A stretch of 64,000 nt of DNA. It comes from Atherix ibis (Eukaryota; Arthropoda; Insecta; Diptera; Athericidae). The position numbers and the translations under genes were made by a program. This document shows positions 33,860 through 45,074 of the stretch, piece by piece. A model generated the notes under the pieces. That model did not search any database and was not told the origin of the DNA. It was given only the letters and a program-made list of their open reading frames with translations. Numbering within the stretch: position 1 is the stretch's first letter; every line of letters begins with the position of its first letter. The stretch spans positions 10,150,326-10,214,325 of the forward strand of contig OY282609.1 in assembly GCA_958298945.1 (NCBI GenBank), read 5' to 3'.

Positions 33860-35720
33860 ATGTCACGTTAAATAACATTACACTTATTATTGTTAGTACT
33901 ACGTTAGTCCTTTCAAATATTTTTTTGGGGAATAAAAATAAGTCACGCAGAATGTGATCAAGCAAAAAATAATGCTGAGAAACCACATATATGACATGTA
34001 TTATTGCTATAGTCAGCATGCGATTTTCTGAACGTTTTACTCACTACTACTTATCAGCTTCAATAAGAACCGTCTTTTTGACATCATTTTTTCCAAATTT
34101 TTATCATTTTTCTACGTTGAATACCTGCCAGAGCAGGGTTTGTATTTTTTCCTCAATTAAATAGTATTTTTCCCTCAAGTAAATGTATTATGCCTTCGAT
34201 AAACTTGTTCTTTGATAAGGAATTTTCTCTAGAGGCTTTTGTAAATCAAATTCGAAGATCGAACAAGCTTAACATAAAATTTAATTGCATATGCTTTTCC
34301 AAATTTTGGTGTTCCATTTTTCCTAACGCAATATAAAAATATGACATTACTTCAAAGGCTCTTTAGGGTCTAGGGGGTCTACCATATAAGCTATGTAGGG
34401 TGAAATTCCGCAAAGTTGCCAGATAATTCTCATAGTTTCTCTCAGATTTCGTATATAAATTTTTGTATGAGGGACTTCTCAAAAAAAAATTAAAAATAAA
34501 AATAATTGGTTGTCAGTTTTTCAAATTAAAACCTCCAAGAATTAATCAGGGCAATATGGCCTTAAAGTAGTACCTAAAAAATTATTTCAAATACTAATAA
34601 ATTTTCACCTGACGAACTAAACAATCACTGAATCAATAATGAATATTGATTATTCAATTTGCCTTCTTTAATTTTGATATCAAAATCTAAAATTTTGAAT
34701 ATAAAACAAATTGAAAAATTTAAACTCTTGCATTTTACTATATGTACTATAAAGCTTAAAAGATTATATAAATAATACAAGGATAAATTATTTTATTAAA
34801 TGGAATTTTAACAATTACAAAAGTTTAGCTGTACATCAATTTTAAAATTCATAAATGAAACTTATTCATGACAATACGTATTCATGGAAAAATGTCCTTA
34901 AAACAAAAAAAAAACCTTTCCAAGACTATTTTTCAAAAAGAGCACATACAGGCTCCATCTGTTAAATTTCCAAAGTGACAAATAAACCCAAGCGCTTATA
35001 TATGTCCTTGCATCAAATGGAGTTAATAAATTTATTCATATTTTAAAATCCAACCAAATAACCCTAATTTTCGGTATGTGGAAAATTGTTCATTCAATTT
35101 TAATTCGGTATCAAAGTTTTCTTAAATCATTTTTTATGGCAATTTTATTATCTTAACTTGAAATTGGAAAACATTCGAGCATTTTGATTGCTATAATCTG
35201 AACTAAAGGCACCATAATAGAAAGGACATATAACGAAGAGAAATTTTTGGGCTAATGTTAACCATTTATAACTCATTAAAAATTGGGGTTTTGCGATTTT
35301 ACAGAAGTCAAATACATTCTTTTGGTTAAGAGAGAAATTTGTTGTATCTTTTCACTTATATTCATGCTAGCTGAATTTGTAAAGTTTTCCCACAAACAAT
35401 TTTTATGCTCAATATAAAGTTTGTATTTGGCTATTATTAACTGGCATTACTGCAAAGTACCTCAATGTAGCTATATGCAATATTAACTAAGGTTACGCTA
35501 TCTCAAAATACGATGACTTATTCTGAATATTATTTTATTTGATAAGCAATAAAAATATTGTATAGAAAATTTAAAAATAAGTAGAATTGTGAAGAGCGAG
35601 ATTTAATAGAATTTTGAATAATTTTCCATGAGGGTTAAAAGTAAAATTAATTTTATTTGATGTAACTAAGTTTGTCTTAAATTTAATTATTTTTAAATTT
35701 TTTCCCCTTTATTTGGATAT
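33860..35720. other. AT-rich, no gene seen
   Basis: No open frame or transposon motif worth reporting. Confidence 0.45.
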
Positions 35721-35727
35721 TAATTAA

Positions 35728-36938
35728 AAATGGAAAATAATTATATTAAAACTAAGAATGCTAATTTTCCTATGCAACCTACCAGATAAGATGCCAATTC
35801 CTTTTCAATTTTTGGGTACTCATTTTTCAAATTTTTGTGCATCTTAGGTCTTTAAAATAAGAACCAAAGACCTGGTAGTATAGTTATTAGCGTACTATAC
35901 TATCATTTAAGGGGTCGTGAGTTCAAGTCCCACTAAGGTTGGGTTCTATGCTAGTTCTCAGAAATCGATTCGCTTTTCCTTCTATTTTAATTTCCTTAAC
36001 AAAAAAGTGCAAAAAAAATACCTGAAAAAACCACCAGCAATCAGCAACATGGAAATATCAATACCAGTTTCCGAAAAGAAAAATTAATCGTGGATAAGCA
36101 CTCGTATTAGTCAAAGACAACAACCCGAAATGGACATAATGGTCACCCCTTCTACTGAACGAAAGCATGGCACCGAACCAAAACTGAACGAATATAAGCA
36201 GTAGGACAGCTGCAGTGGGCTGATCATCTGCTAAGCGAAGAAAAAATCATAATTTTAAAACCTATACAAATGTAATTAGAACCGAAAGGATTATTAAAAG
36301 GAAAATAGAAATCCACAATGGAAGGAGTCCTATACAAAAAAAATTGTTTGGATGAAGTTACCTTCATTGGGATTTAATGAATCTAAATGATTTAATGATA
36401 TAATTTGCACTGTGATCCCAGATAAGTTGCCTTCCACTGTATGCCTTGTTAATTTACCTAGATGTTGGGAGTCAAATATGGTGATGGTCACTGCAGTGAG
36501 GATTTGTTGTTCTCATTAATAGCCGGTTCTTCGAGTATCCATTAACCAATTCTAGGGGAAGTTTCCTATCTATAGATGGATTAGTGTTTAGCCTTTTGCA
36601 CTTACTCAGTGGTAAAGGTATCCTACCTCCTCTCGTAACAACGTAGAAATAAGGAAGAGGAGATAAAAAATTTTTTTGAGCAGGTGGTGGAAAAATTTTT
36701 TTTTAAAGGGGATGCTTAGAGGACATGTACAGACAGGATTCGATAGGTTTTTGACTGGTGATAGCATAGAGACCTAATGAAATAAGCATTGAGCCCTAAT
36801 GGTCAGTCGGAGACTGTTGGTGTGCTCCAATGGTTAGTAGTCTACACTTCTTATTTGGCCACTAACCATGGCCAAATAAGAAGTGTAGACTATTTGTTAT
36901 CCCCCTTTTTTTTCTTCAAATTTCTATTATATTACAAA
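35728..36938 (+). repeat. repeat A, second long copy with tRNA-like head
   Basis: Matches 26797-28133. The tRNA-like head at 35880-35940 is the clearest in the window (TGGTAGTATAGTTATTAGCG, then GTGAGTTCAAGTCCCACTAAG). It lacks the 190-bp segment present in the other long copy but has about 50 bp (36357-36405) that the other lacks. The 3' end carries a new fold-back at 36838-36892. Confidence 0.65.
36838..36892. repeat. perfect 24-bp inverted repeat with 7-nt loop
   Basis: Arms 36838-36861 and 36869-36892 are exact reverse complements around CTAACCA. The paralogous site at 28050-28105 has the right arm (AAATAAGAAGTGTAGACTA) but no left arm, so the left arm is a new inverted copy. Confidence 0.9.
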
Positions 36939-36944
36939 ATATTT

Positions 36945-38140
36945 TGTATAAAATTAAAAATTTGAATTAAAATATTTTTCTTTTCTTAAAATCTATAATA
37001 AAATAATTTTCAAAGATTGAGAATTTCCAAAAATTTTTGTATTTTTCTTTTGATTTGGGAATATTTACATAGAATACTTTTTCTGAAATTTTTATTATTA
37101 TATTTTTTTCCACAATTTTTAAAAATTTAAAAAAAAAATACCAACTATACTTAATATTGTGTAATATTTAAAAAAGGATTTATTGTGAATACGACCGTGA
37201 ATGGCTCTATCCTCGTTCAAAATTAATTTTTACAAATATCCTCTGTTGATGGTTACTAGCGGTTGCCCTATTAGAGTGGTCCTTTTTTGCTAACGAAAAT
37301 TTCATCCATAATTCCATCTATGTACGATATAGTTTTCTGCATCTATGATGCTCATTTGTTGTGGTTAATCAGGGTTTGCTCAGCCATTCATACATTGCTT
37401 CCTTTTCATTATATTCACTGGTATGAATGTTGCTTCTAAAGTGGACTCCACAATATGGTGCAGCGTTCTTTATCACATTTAGGATGCAACAAAATCTACC
37501 ACGATTCGCAATATGACTTTGGATTAGTTGAACAACCGCAAAATTTTAATTGCTGTAAAAGCAAACCGAGGTTATGCAACGTTAAATATTAATTGAACTG
37601 CATTAGACTCTAATAAGTTAAACGCACTATTTATTAGTAATATTATCGTTTATATATAGTTTTTATGGATAGTCTGGGTTTATTAAATAACAAAACAAAT
37701 TTTAATTGACTAAATCCCTTCATAGAATTTTATTGAATTATTCAAAACGACCTATTATTATTATTTAAAAAAAATTTTTATACTAAGGATTTAGGATAAT
37801 TTTTTTCTTATTTTTTTAAAAATAGTTTTATGTTTGCGAAAGGGGGTGGGTTGAGTATCATACAAATTTTCTTCTTTGTTTGTTTCTCAAATTAAATTAT
37901 GACCAAAAAGAATTAATTTACATTGAAGTAATTGTAAAAACCGTTCGTCTTTTCTCCAACTAACGAGAGTTAGAAAATTCTTAGAAATCTCGAGGACACT
38001 GTTTATTTAGCCTTCAATAATAAAATAAGATAAAATATATTATAGGTCCTTAACAAAGGGTATAAAATTATTACGAACTAAAAAATGCCCATTAACGATT
38101 TGTTGGAGGTTCTTAGATTTTAAACGCTTCATTGAAGCAC
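36945..38140. other. AT-rich, no gene seen
   Basis: 37190-37570 is somewhat less AT-rich and may be old transposon debris, but no motif can be read in any frame. Confidence 0.4.
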
Positions 38141-38148
38141 AAAATTCA

Positions 38149-38220
38149 ATTTCATAAGTCCAAATTGGTGTTATTATTGAGTCATAACTCAATAATAACA
38201 CCAATTTGGACTTATGAAAT
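38149..38220. repeat. perfect 34-bp inverted repeat with 4-nt loop
   Basis: Arms 38149-38182 and 38187-38220 are exact reverse complements around CATA. It has no open frame and no transposon-type ends. It is unlikely to be an old random feature, because both arms are free of differences. Confidence 0.92.
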
Positions 38221-38522
38221 AATTAATATGAGCTAAAAGCTCACTATTAATTGTTATTTTCAAACAGTTATCTAATAATCTAAGTAGTTGTTGATGACGT
38301 CTTTTAGATGTAAGTCTTCTTGTGTTTTTTTAGTAAGATTAATTTTTTTTTGCACATAAAATTTTAAAAATGTAGCGTAGCAAAATTTATTATTTTATTT
38401 TTAAGTATGAACAATGCAAGTATGTTCTTAAAAAAAATCATTCAAATAGTAGTCTCCACTCTATTTACAGAAACGAATACCAAATTTTCGAATAAATAAA
38501 TCCGGCCCCATTTCATGGTGTT

Positions 38523-39310
38523 AAATTACAACTTTTTGGAGACTATGTGCATATCTGCATTTCTTGGAAATATGAACTGTCCAAACTTTTTCCGCAATAA
38601 ATCGATTGCGGCATTGGCTGTACGCCACGTAGCACCGCCCTGTTGAAACCACATATTTGCTAAAATAATATCGTTCAATTCAAGCCGCAAAACATTTATT
38701 ATCATCAATATATACCGCTCACCATTGACAGTAACGACAACTCCTTCATCATTTTGAGAAAAAAAATTATGACCGATGTTAGCACCGTGCCATAAACCAC
38801 ACTAAACCAGCCACTTTTTGAGAATGTAAAGGTCTGTCGTGAATGACTTGTGGACTGGTTTTTTTCCTAGTAATAACAATTTTCTTCATTCAATAATCCA
38901 GACAGATAAAAATACGCCAAATCTGTGAGGACTATTTTCTTGGAAAAAAAAGCTTCACATTTCCAAGTTTATCCTAGAGCAAAATCAGAAAATTCATGGC
39001 GTTTTTGGTGCTCCATAATTCTTATATGATAAAAATTTGGTAAGAATGTAAGCCCCAATCCAACCGTAAAATACGCCATGTTGTTATGGCAGACAGTCTC
39101 AAATATTGAAAACGCCTTCAAATTGAGCAATTCGGGTCTTCATCAACGCTTGCCTGAACGCCAGCAATATTGTCGATATTTCGACCGGATTTTTATCTTA
39201 CTGATAAACAAACATTATATGCATAAAAATTGCTTTCAAAACATTCCACAGCTCGTCGAACAGTAAGCACACTAGACCGATTATGGCGACTATAAATTGG
39301 TAGAAGTGCT
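38523..39310 (-). pseudogene. IS630/Tc1-mariner transposase remnant (type 2)
   Basis: Reading down the minus strand through several frames: SVLTVRRAVECFE (near 39260), NIDNIAGVQASVDEDPN, RLSAITTWRILRLDWGLH, a LTDLAYFYLSGLLNEENC block around the first catalytic Asp, QNDEGVVVTVNGERYILMI, and NMWFQQGGATWRTANAAIDL. The last corresponds to MWFQQDGA..HTA around the second Asp, which is Gly here. This is the layout of a Tc1/mariner-superfamily transposase different from the two mariners further on. It has multiple frameshifts, its C-terminus is missing, and no inverted repeats were located. Confidence 0.75.
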
Positions 39311-39449
39311 CGATAAGTTGCAATAAAAGAAAAATTATTTTTATTAAAAAAATTGGTAAATTTTTAAGCATTTTTGAGGAGTATATCTTTTTATAAATAT
39401 ATCTCAAAACTTAATGAATAGAATTGACAGTAACCAGAGATTTTTACAT

Positions 39450-39830
39450 TGCAAATATGGCGAAACGGTTCATTTGAAAATATAGCACTCTTATTGAAAA
39501 TCCCTTTGTATGGGTTCCATGATAATTTCTTGGCTAGGTAAGGTTCTTAGTAATACTTTTAGGAAATAGTAAAAGTCTATTTATATATCTAGACTCTCTA
39601 TCTCTTGTAGATATGGAATTGTAAATTATTAGAAACAATGTCAGGATTTGTATAGATAGTCATTCTGGCCATACTATCTGCATAAGTAGTTAATAATGGT
39701 CTTAGAATCGAATGAGATATCATGGATAAAAATACTATATAAAGTAGGACCAAGAATAATGCCTTGTGGAACCCCAGCTGAATGCATATATATTTTTTAG
39801 GCATCTTTATTAAGTGCTACTTGGAAATAA
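39450..39830 (-). pseudogene. Jockey-like reverse transcriptase fragment
   Basis: The minus strand gives SAGVPQGIILGPTLYSIFI, then in another frame TYADSMARMTIYTNPDIV (the YADD active site, now YADS), and then frameshifted debris ending with a SWNPY-like piece of the region after the palm. It is isolated, with no 5' or 3' end of the element visible. Confidence 0.7.
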
Positions 39831-39839
39831 ATATTAGAA

Positions 39840-42200
39840 ACAATATGATGCTTCATTGGGAATTTAATATATTCTTTTTGAATTAATAATCTTTATCATT
39901 TTTTCTTACTAGATTATATAATATGGTTAAACTGATATCTCTTCATAGATGATCGAATAAAAACGTATTATTCTCAAAAGTTTCTCTGTTTATCCGATTT
40001 AAAGCCTTTTCCTATAACTTTTACTTCATTTAAGGAAATTTCTTTAATTAATAATATTTTCTACTTATTAACTTTTATTGGACGCTAAACTTAATTAATT
40101 TATTGAAAGGATTGATAGTAACAACATCCAATTCTTTTTTTCTTTTGTTAATTATTCCACTATCATGAATAGAGAAGGAAAAAATTATAATTAAAAAATT
40201 TTAAATTTTTAATTTAAATAATGCAAGAATTTTATGAAAACTATGATTTTCTAAAAAGGATATTTTCTCAATATTAATTCCAAAGTTGAATTTTTACTAC
40301 AAAGAATTAGCACGGTTTGTCAGTTGGTGGGTTTTCTTGAAAAGATAATAGCATCTTTTCTTCAATTTCTCCATGTTAATGTGAAAGAGTTGTTATAGAA
40401 AGTTTAATCCAAAGTCTTAGTTCAACCAACCATAATGAGAAAGTAAATTTTAAGTAATCAAAGAATTCCACAAATAAAGGCAAATGAATAAACAAACAGA
40501 CAATTTACAGATAGAGAAGATTTACGGTAAGTGTAGGTAAATAGATTGAAGGTAAAAAGGAGATAAACAACAAGGTCGAATGGAATCACTTTCAGTTCAG
40601 CATGAAATGAAAAATGTAAAAGGAATCATGAAAAGTTGACCCTTTTAATAAAGTTTATGTAATTTTATCCATGAAGTAATACAGGACAACAAACATTGGG
40701 GCATGCTACTATCATCAAAATTCTATATGTACTCTTCGATGTCACCTAAAATCTATATTGTACTGAGTCCATAGTGCAATGGTGATATCGTTTTCAAAGT
40801 CTGGGAGACCTTATAACTGAAATTCAAAAAGTATAAACGAGATGAAAGTGCGGTTGGATGAGTTCCGTGGTAATTGATGCCATGGTTGACTTTGTTGGTG
40901 CTGGTAACTCTATTCGGTTTGTCCAATTCCAATTTTCGGTGACACATCTCTTGGCCATAATAAATTTATGCGGTTCATACAAATTGGGTAGTTTTCCTTC
41001 AGATATTATATGGTTTACTTGCTGCTATATAATTACCCCTATGGTAGTAACTTTCAATTTAAATAATTTATTTTTCCGCAAACAAATTCTTTAACTTTTT
41101 TCTTGCTATATTTTAAAAATTTACAAATAGTCCTCCCTTATACCAGGATATATATAAAAAATCCTCGTTTATATATACTTTATCCTATCTCTGTTATTTT
41201 ATGATATATTTTTCTTTTCGAATATTGCTAAAAAATAACACAAATTTTCGCATGAAATCATTTTAACTGTAGTATTAAAAATAGTATATAATTTTTTTGT
41301 AGTCCTCTTGTTAAAAAAGTCATATAGGAAATAAAGTATGTCGGTCTTTATACTGAGTTAAAATTGAAAAGCCGCATTGCAACGAAATTTGCCTTTTTCC
41401 TATAGTAGTTCTACTTATTTAATTATTTTATAAAGTATATTACAAGTGATAAGTTTAAACACTCTGTTACAAAGGATATAAAGGATATATTCTTTCTGGA
41501 TTGATTCATTACAGTTTCCTTATATATTTTAATTTTGTATTGATTTACTTTTTCTAGCAACTCATATTTTACTTGGATTTGTTTGGTAAATTGTTTTTTT
41601 GGATTACAGTTTTTTACTTATTTTTCCATAAATAGAACTAGAGGAGCTAATTAACAGAAGATATCAATAATTTCACCCATAAAAACTTTCGAAACTATTT
41701 TAAAATATTCTTAATTTTTTTAGACTTATTATATTTTGAGAAAATTAAAAATTGATTGGGATATTTTGAGATAAAACTTGGACTAACAGGATGCAGCCTT
41801 CAGAATAAAAAATAAATACACTCAATTATTGATGCTCACATAACACATCTTTCGATTTCTTTTTTTTCGGGTTTTTTCCTTTACATGTCTTCATGGCTTA
41901 GTTTCTCCATTTATAAAAATCTGCTTATTACTAATTGTAAGTAGTTGTACATATTAATAAAATAAAAAATTAAAAAAGGACTAATTGGATACCAAATAGC
42001 CAGAAACCAATAATAGGGTGCGTAGTTTTTAGAGAAATCCATAAATTTATTGCCACCAGTAAATGGGTGGAGTTAAAATAGCTCAAACACAGCTCAAGCT
42101 TCTACGACTTTGAAATTATTGTATCTCAAGCTTAGATCCACACTGTGGATCTTTTGCTAATATTTTGCTGTCAAATTTTTTAATTCTACAAAAAGTTCAT
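39840..42200. other. AT-rich, no gene seen
   Basis: A stretch near 40740-41060 opens frames on both strands (40753-40947 minus, 40858-41094 plus) without recognisable features. The remainder is A/T tracts. Confidence 0.4.
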
Positions 42201-42208
42201 CGGCATAT

Positions 42209-42965
42209 TGCAATAATCGTCTCATTGCACGATTTTTGCATGTTAACGCGTAATTTTTGCTCGTGCCATGCATATAGAAGGGGAAATTTGGCGAACATAT
42301 ACCTTTTTTTAATCTTGCGTGCTCGTTGATATATTACATAAAACGTCGTTCATATTGCTCGTTGCAAATTTATCATTTGCCCGTTATTTATTTTGACATT
42401 TGACAGTTAAAATTATTTATTTATTCTGTACCTGCATATTCGTTCTCTTCGTATTTATTTTATAAATGTGATAAAATATTTATCTAATTTATGATTTTAA
42501 TATTTATTATATAAATTAGAAAGAGATTTTGAAAAAAGGAGCAAAAATTAGTGGAATATGAAATATTTTAAATATGATTTAAATAAAATATAACATATTT
42601 ACGAAACTAAATAAACAAATTGAAATAATCAAAATAAATAAGTAAATGTAAAATACAAAGTAAACAAAATAAGAATAGCAGCGATCAACTAGAGAATTTA
42701 TCAATAAAATATACACTAAACGTTTGCACGATCAACAATATATTTTAAAATGTTGGAATTCCTATTTTTCTCACATAAGTTACTCATGAATTGTGATTAA
42801 TTATTCTTTCAGATGCTCATTTAAGCAATTATACTATAATAATACTGATTGTTAAATAAAAAAACATTATTTGCGGCGATCCTGCACAACCATATGCACG
42901 ATCAATATGCGTGAGTGCTCGCACATACACATATAGTACACTGCTATACGCGCTAAAAATAATAA
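42209..42965. repeat. repeat C, copy 2
   Basis: Alignable with 11199-11970 across its length (CATTGCACGATTTTTGC, AATTTGGCGAACAT, GACATTTGACAGTT, AATAATCAAAATAAATAA, GTTGGAATTCCT, and the terminal CTCGCACATAC...TAGTACACTGC). It keeps the arrangement without the 11341 hairpin and so serves as the reference for that event. Confidence 0.6.
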
Positions 42966-43251
42966 ATATGAAGTTGAGATCATCTATTCGATTCAAGGTA
43001 TAATCAAAGCTTAAGTCTTGTTATTCTATTGGGTAACAAACTAGAATAAAGTACATGTAGGAGCTTGAAAGTCAAGGCTATAGAAAAATTATTCATTGGT
43101 GATCACAATCGAAAGTGAATGAGGACTAATACATGATTAAAAATAGTTGTTTTTATATTTGAAACAAATTGCTTATTTGTTGCTTAAGGTCTTAAGTAGT
43201 TTTTGTATATAACAAAATATTTAAAACAAATTGCTTTAGGTCTTAAACAGT

Positions 43252-43351
43252 TCTTGTACACTCGGCAGGTATTTTTCATCAAATAATTGGAATTCTTAAT
43301 TCCTCTTGTACAGTCGGCAGGTATTTTTCATCAAGTAATTGGAATTCTTAA
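43252..43351. repeat. two-copy direct repeat, 52-bp period
   Basis: TCGGCAGGTATTTTTCATCA with AATTGGAATTCTTAA occurs from 43262 and again from 43314, with few differences. A looser repeat of AAACAAATTGCTT...GGTCTTAA precedes it at 43162-43248. Confidence 0.75.
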
Positions 43352-43360
43352 AAAATATTT

Positions 43361-43380
43361 ATCCTTAAAATTTTAAGGAT
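43361..43380. repeat. perfect 20-bp palindrome
   Basis: ATCCTTAAAATTTTAAGGAT with no loop. No transcript or element context is visible. Confidence 0.7.
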
Positions 43381-44800
43381 GAATATCCACTTTTTACTTA
43401 TATTGGCTTGAAACTTTATTTCTTTCTTCTAGCTTGGAAATAAATTTTTTTTAATCTACAAGCCAAAGAAATCATTTAGGAAAATAAATTTAAAAATATT
43501 CAAAAAACAAAGTCAAATCAATTCATATCAGATAAAAGAAAAGATACTTAAAATGATATAACCCCTACAGTAATTTTTTAAACACCCTCTAGAAACGCAA
43601 TATTTCTATTCAAGAATTCCACAACAAAAAGCCATTCTAAATTGAATCCATATTAGATTGAATGTATTGCGTTTTTCTTCTTTGATTTTATTTGGTTTTC
43701 TTTTTGTTACATATACTTTAGCTTTAAGAAGAAAAGTAATCTTCTGAAAAGAAAGGATGGCTCCTTAAGGAATTTCGCTATTTAAAAAATGCAAAAAAAA
43801 AGTATAGAAAAAAACTGAAAACTGAATAATGAATCTGAAACAGAAACGATGATCTTGGGATTTGAAAACAGTAAAAACAATCAATTGTGGTAAGATTAGA
43901 TTGTGTAAATTTTACGCATATGACACATTAATCTTGAATAATTACATTTTTGGAAGTTAATCTATAGAAACAAGAAAATTTATCTTTTATTTAAGAGTTT
44001 TTGTATACTTAAAGAAATTTTTCAAATCTGGATTAAAATCGGTCTCAAAGTAAATAAATAAAAGTAAATATTCTTAAACTTGTGAACTTAAGATTCTAAC
44101 AGTCCGAATTTCCATTTTTACAAAATAATCCATGACAATGATGGAGAATCTATAAAGGAAATTTTGTAAATATTACAAAATAGATAATAACCCTTTTTTG
44201 CTTGTGGATAATGGTAAAAACCTGAAATTCTTTGATTTGAAATTTTGACCGAGAAACAAAATCTTCGCAATACTTATAACGACGACCTTTCCTTTGTGAT
44301 ACTAAAAGGTCCTTCCTAGAAACTTTTCTTATCCTCTAATATTATCATTATTTTTTCGTAAAGAACAGAATTAGAGGTTAAAAAATAGAAATTTTTTTGT
44401 ATTTACATATTTCTCGGTAATACTTACTTGAATAGAAAAAGGTCTTATTTGCTATTTTCTAGTATTATTTCTTAATATAAAATTTTTATTATTTCTCAAT
44501 AATTTTTTGAAGAAATTTTTCATATACAACTGAAAAGAATTTTTTGATAATTATAACAGTTTAAGTATTTTTCTTTAAATTACTTTATATTAGAATTTTT
44601 TTTTTCTAAAGTAAAGAAAAAAATAAAAGTATTTCTTAAATTATATTAGTTTTCAATAAGTGCAGCCCCTCTTTTTATTTATTCTCATGAATAAGTTCTT
44701 TTGATTTTGTTCACGATTTTTTCACCACTATGAGTGATGCTAACGTTCATGAATAATAAATGTAATACTTGTTGAAATTTTTGCTATTATTATTTTGAGT

Positions 44801-44848
44801 AACACTTCCATCCCATCTTGTCTACATAACACTTCCATCCCATCTTGT
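44801..44848. repeat. short direct tandem repeat
   Basis: AACACTTCCATCCCATCTTG occurs at 44801 and again at 44828 with a 7-nt spacer. It is a simple duplication. Confidence 0.8.
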
Positions 44849-45074
44849 TACCTTCCTACCCATTGAACTTGATATTTTTAATTGGATATTTTATCCATTT
44901 CTACTTACTTTTAAAAGTCAAAAGCTATAAAATAATGTGAGTTAGGATATCAAACACTTTAATTTAGTCTATCTTTCAAAAATAAATCCTAGGCTCATTG
45001 CTGCTATTAAAACTTTTTAACTTAAAAGCGGATATCATCGAATACAAAATGGGAAGCGTTCATAGAATATGGTG

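Larger units (their letters stand above)
42970..45070. other. AT-rich, no gene seen
   Basis: Apart from the small repeats listed separately, no feature was recognised between repeat C and the mariner. Confidence 0.45.

Noticed and set aside
35880..35940. Possible tRNA gene
   Set aside because: A/B box-like motifs are present, but no full cloverleaf can be folded, and the unit is repeated with divergence inside repeat A. It is a SINE-type head.
43252..43351. Possible CRISPR-like array
   Set aside because: Only two near-identical adjacent copies without unique spacers, in eukaryotic DNA. It is a local tandem duplication.
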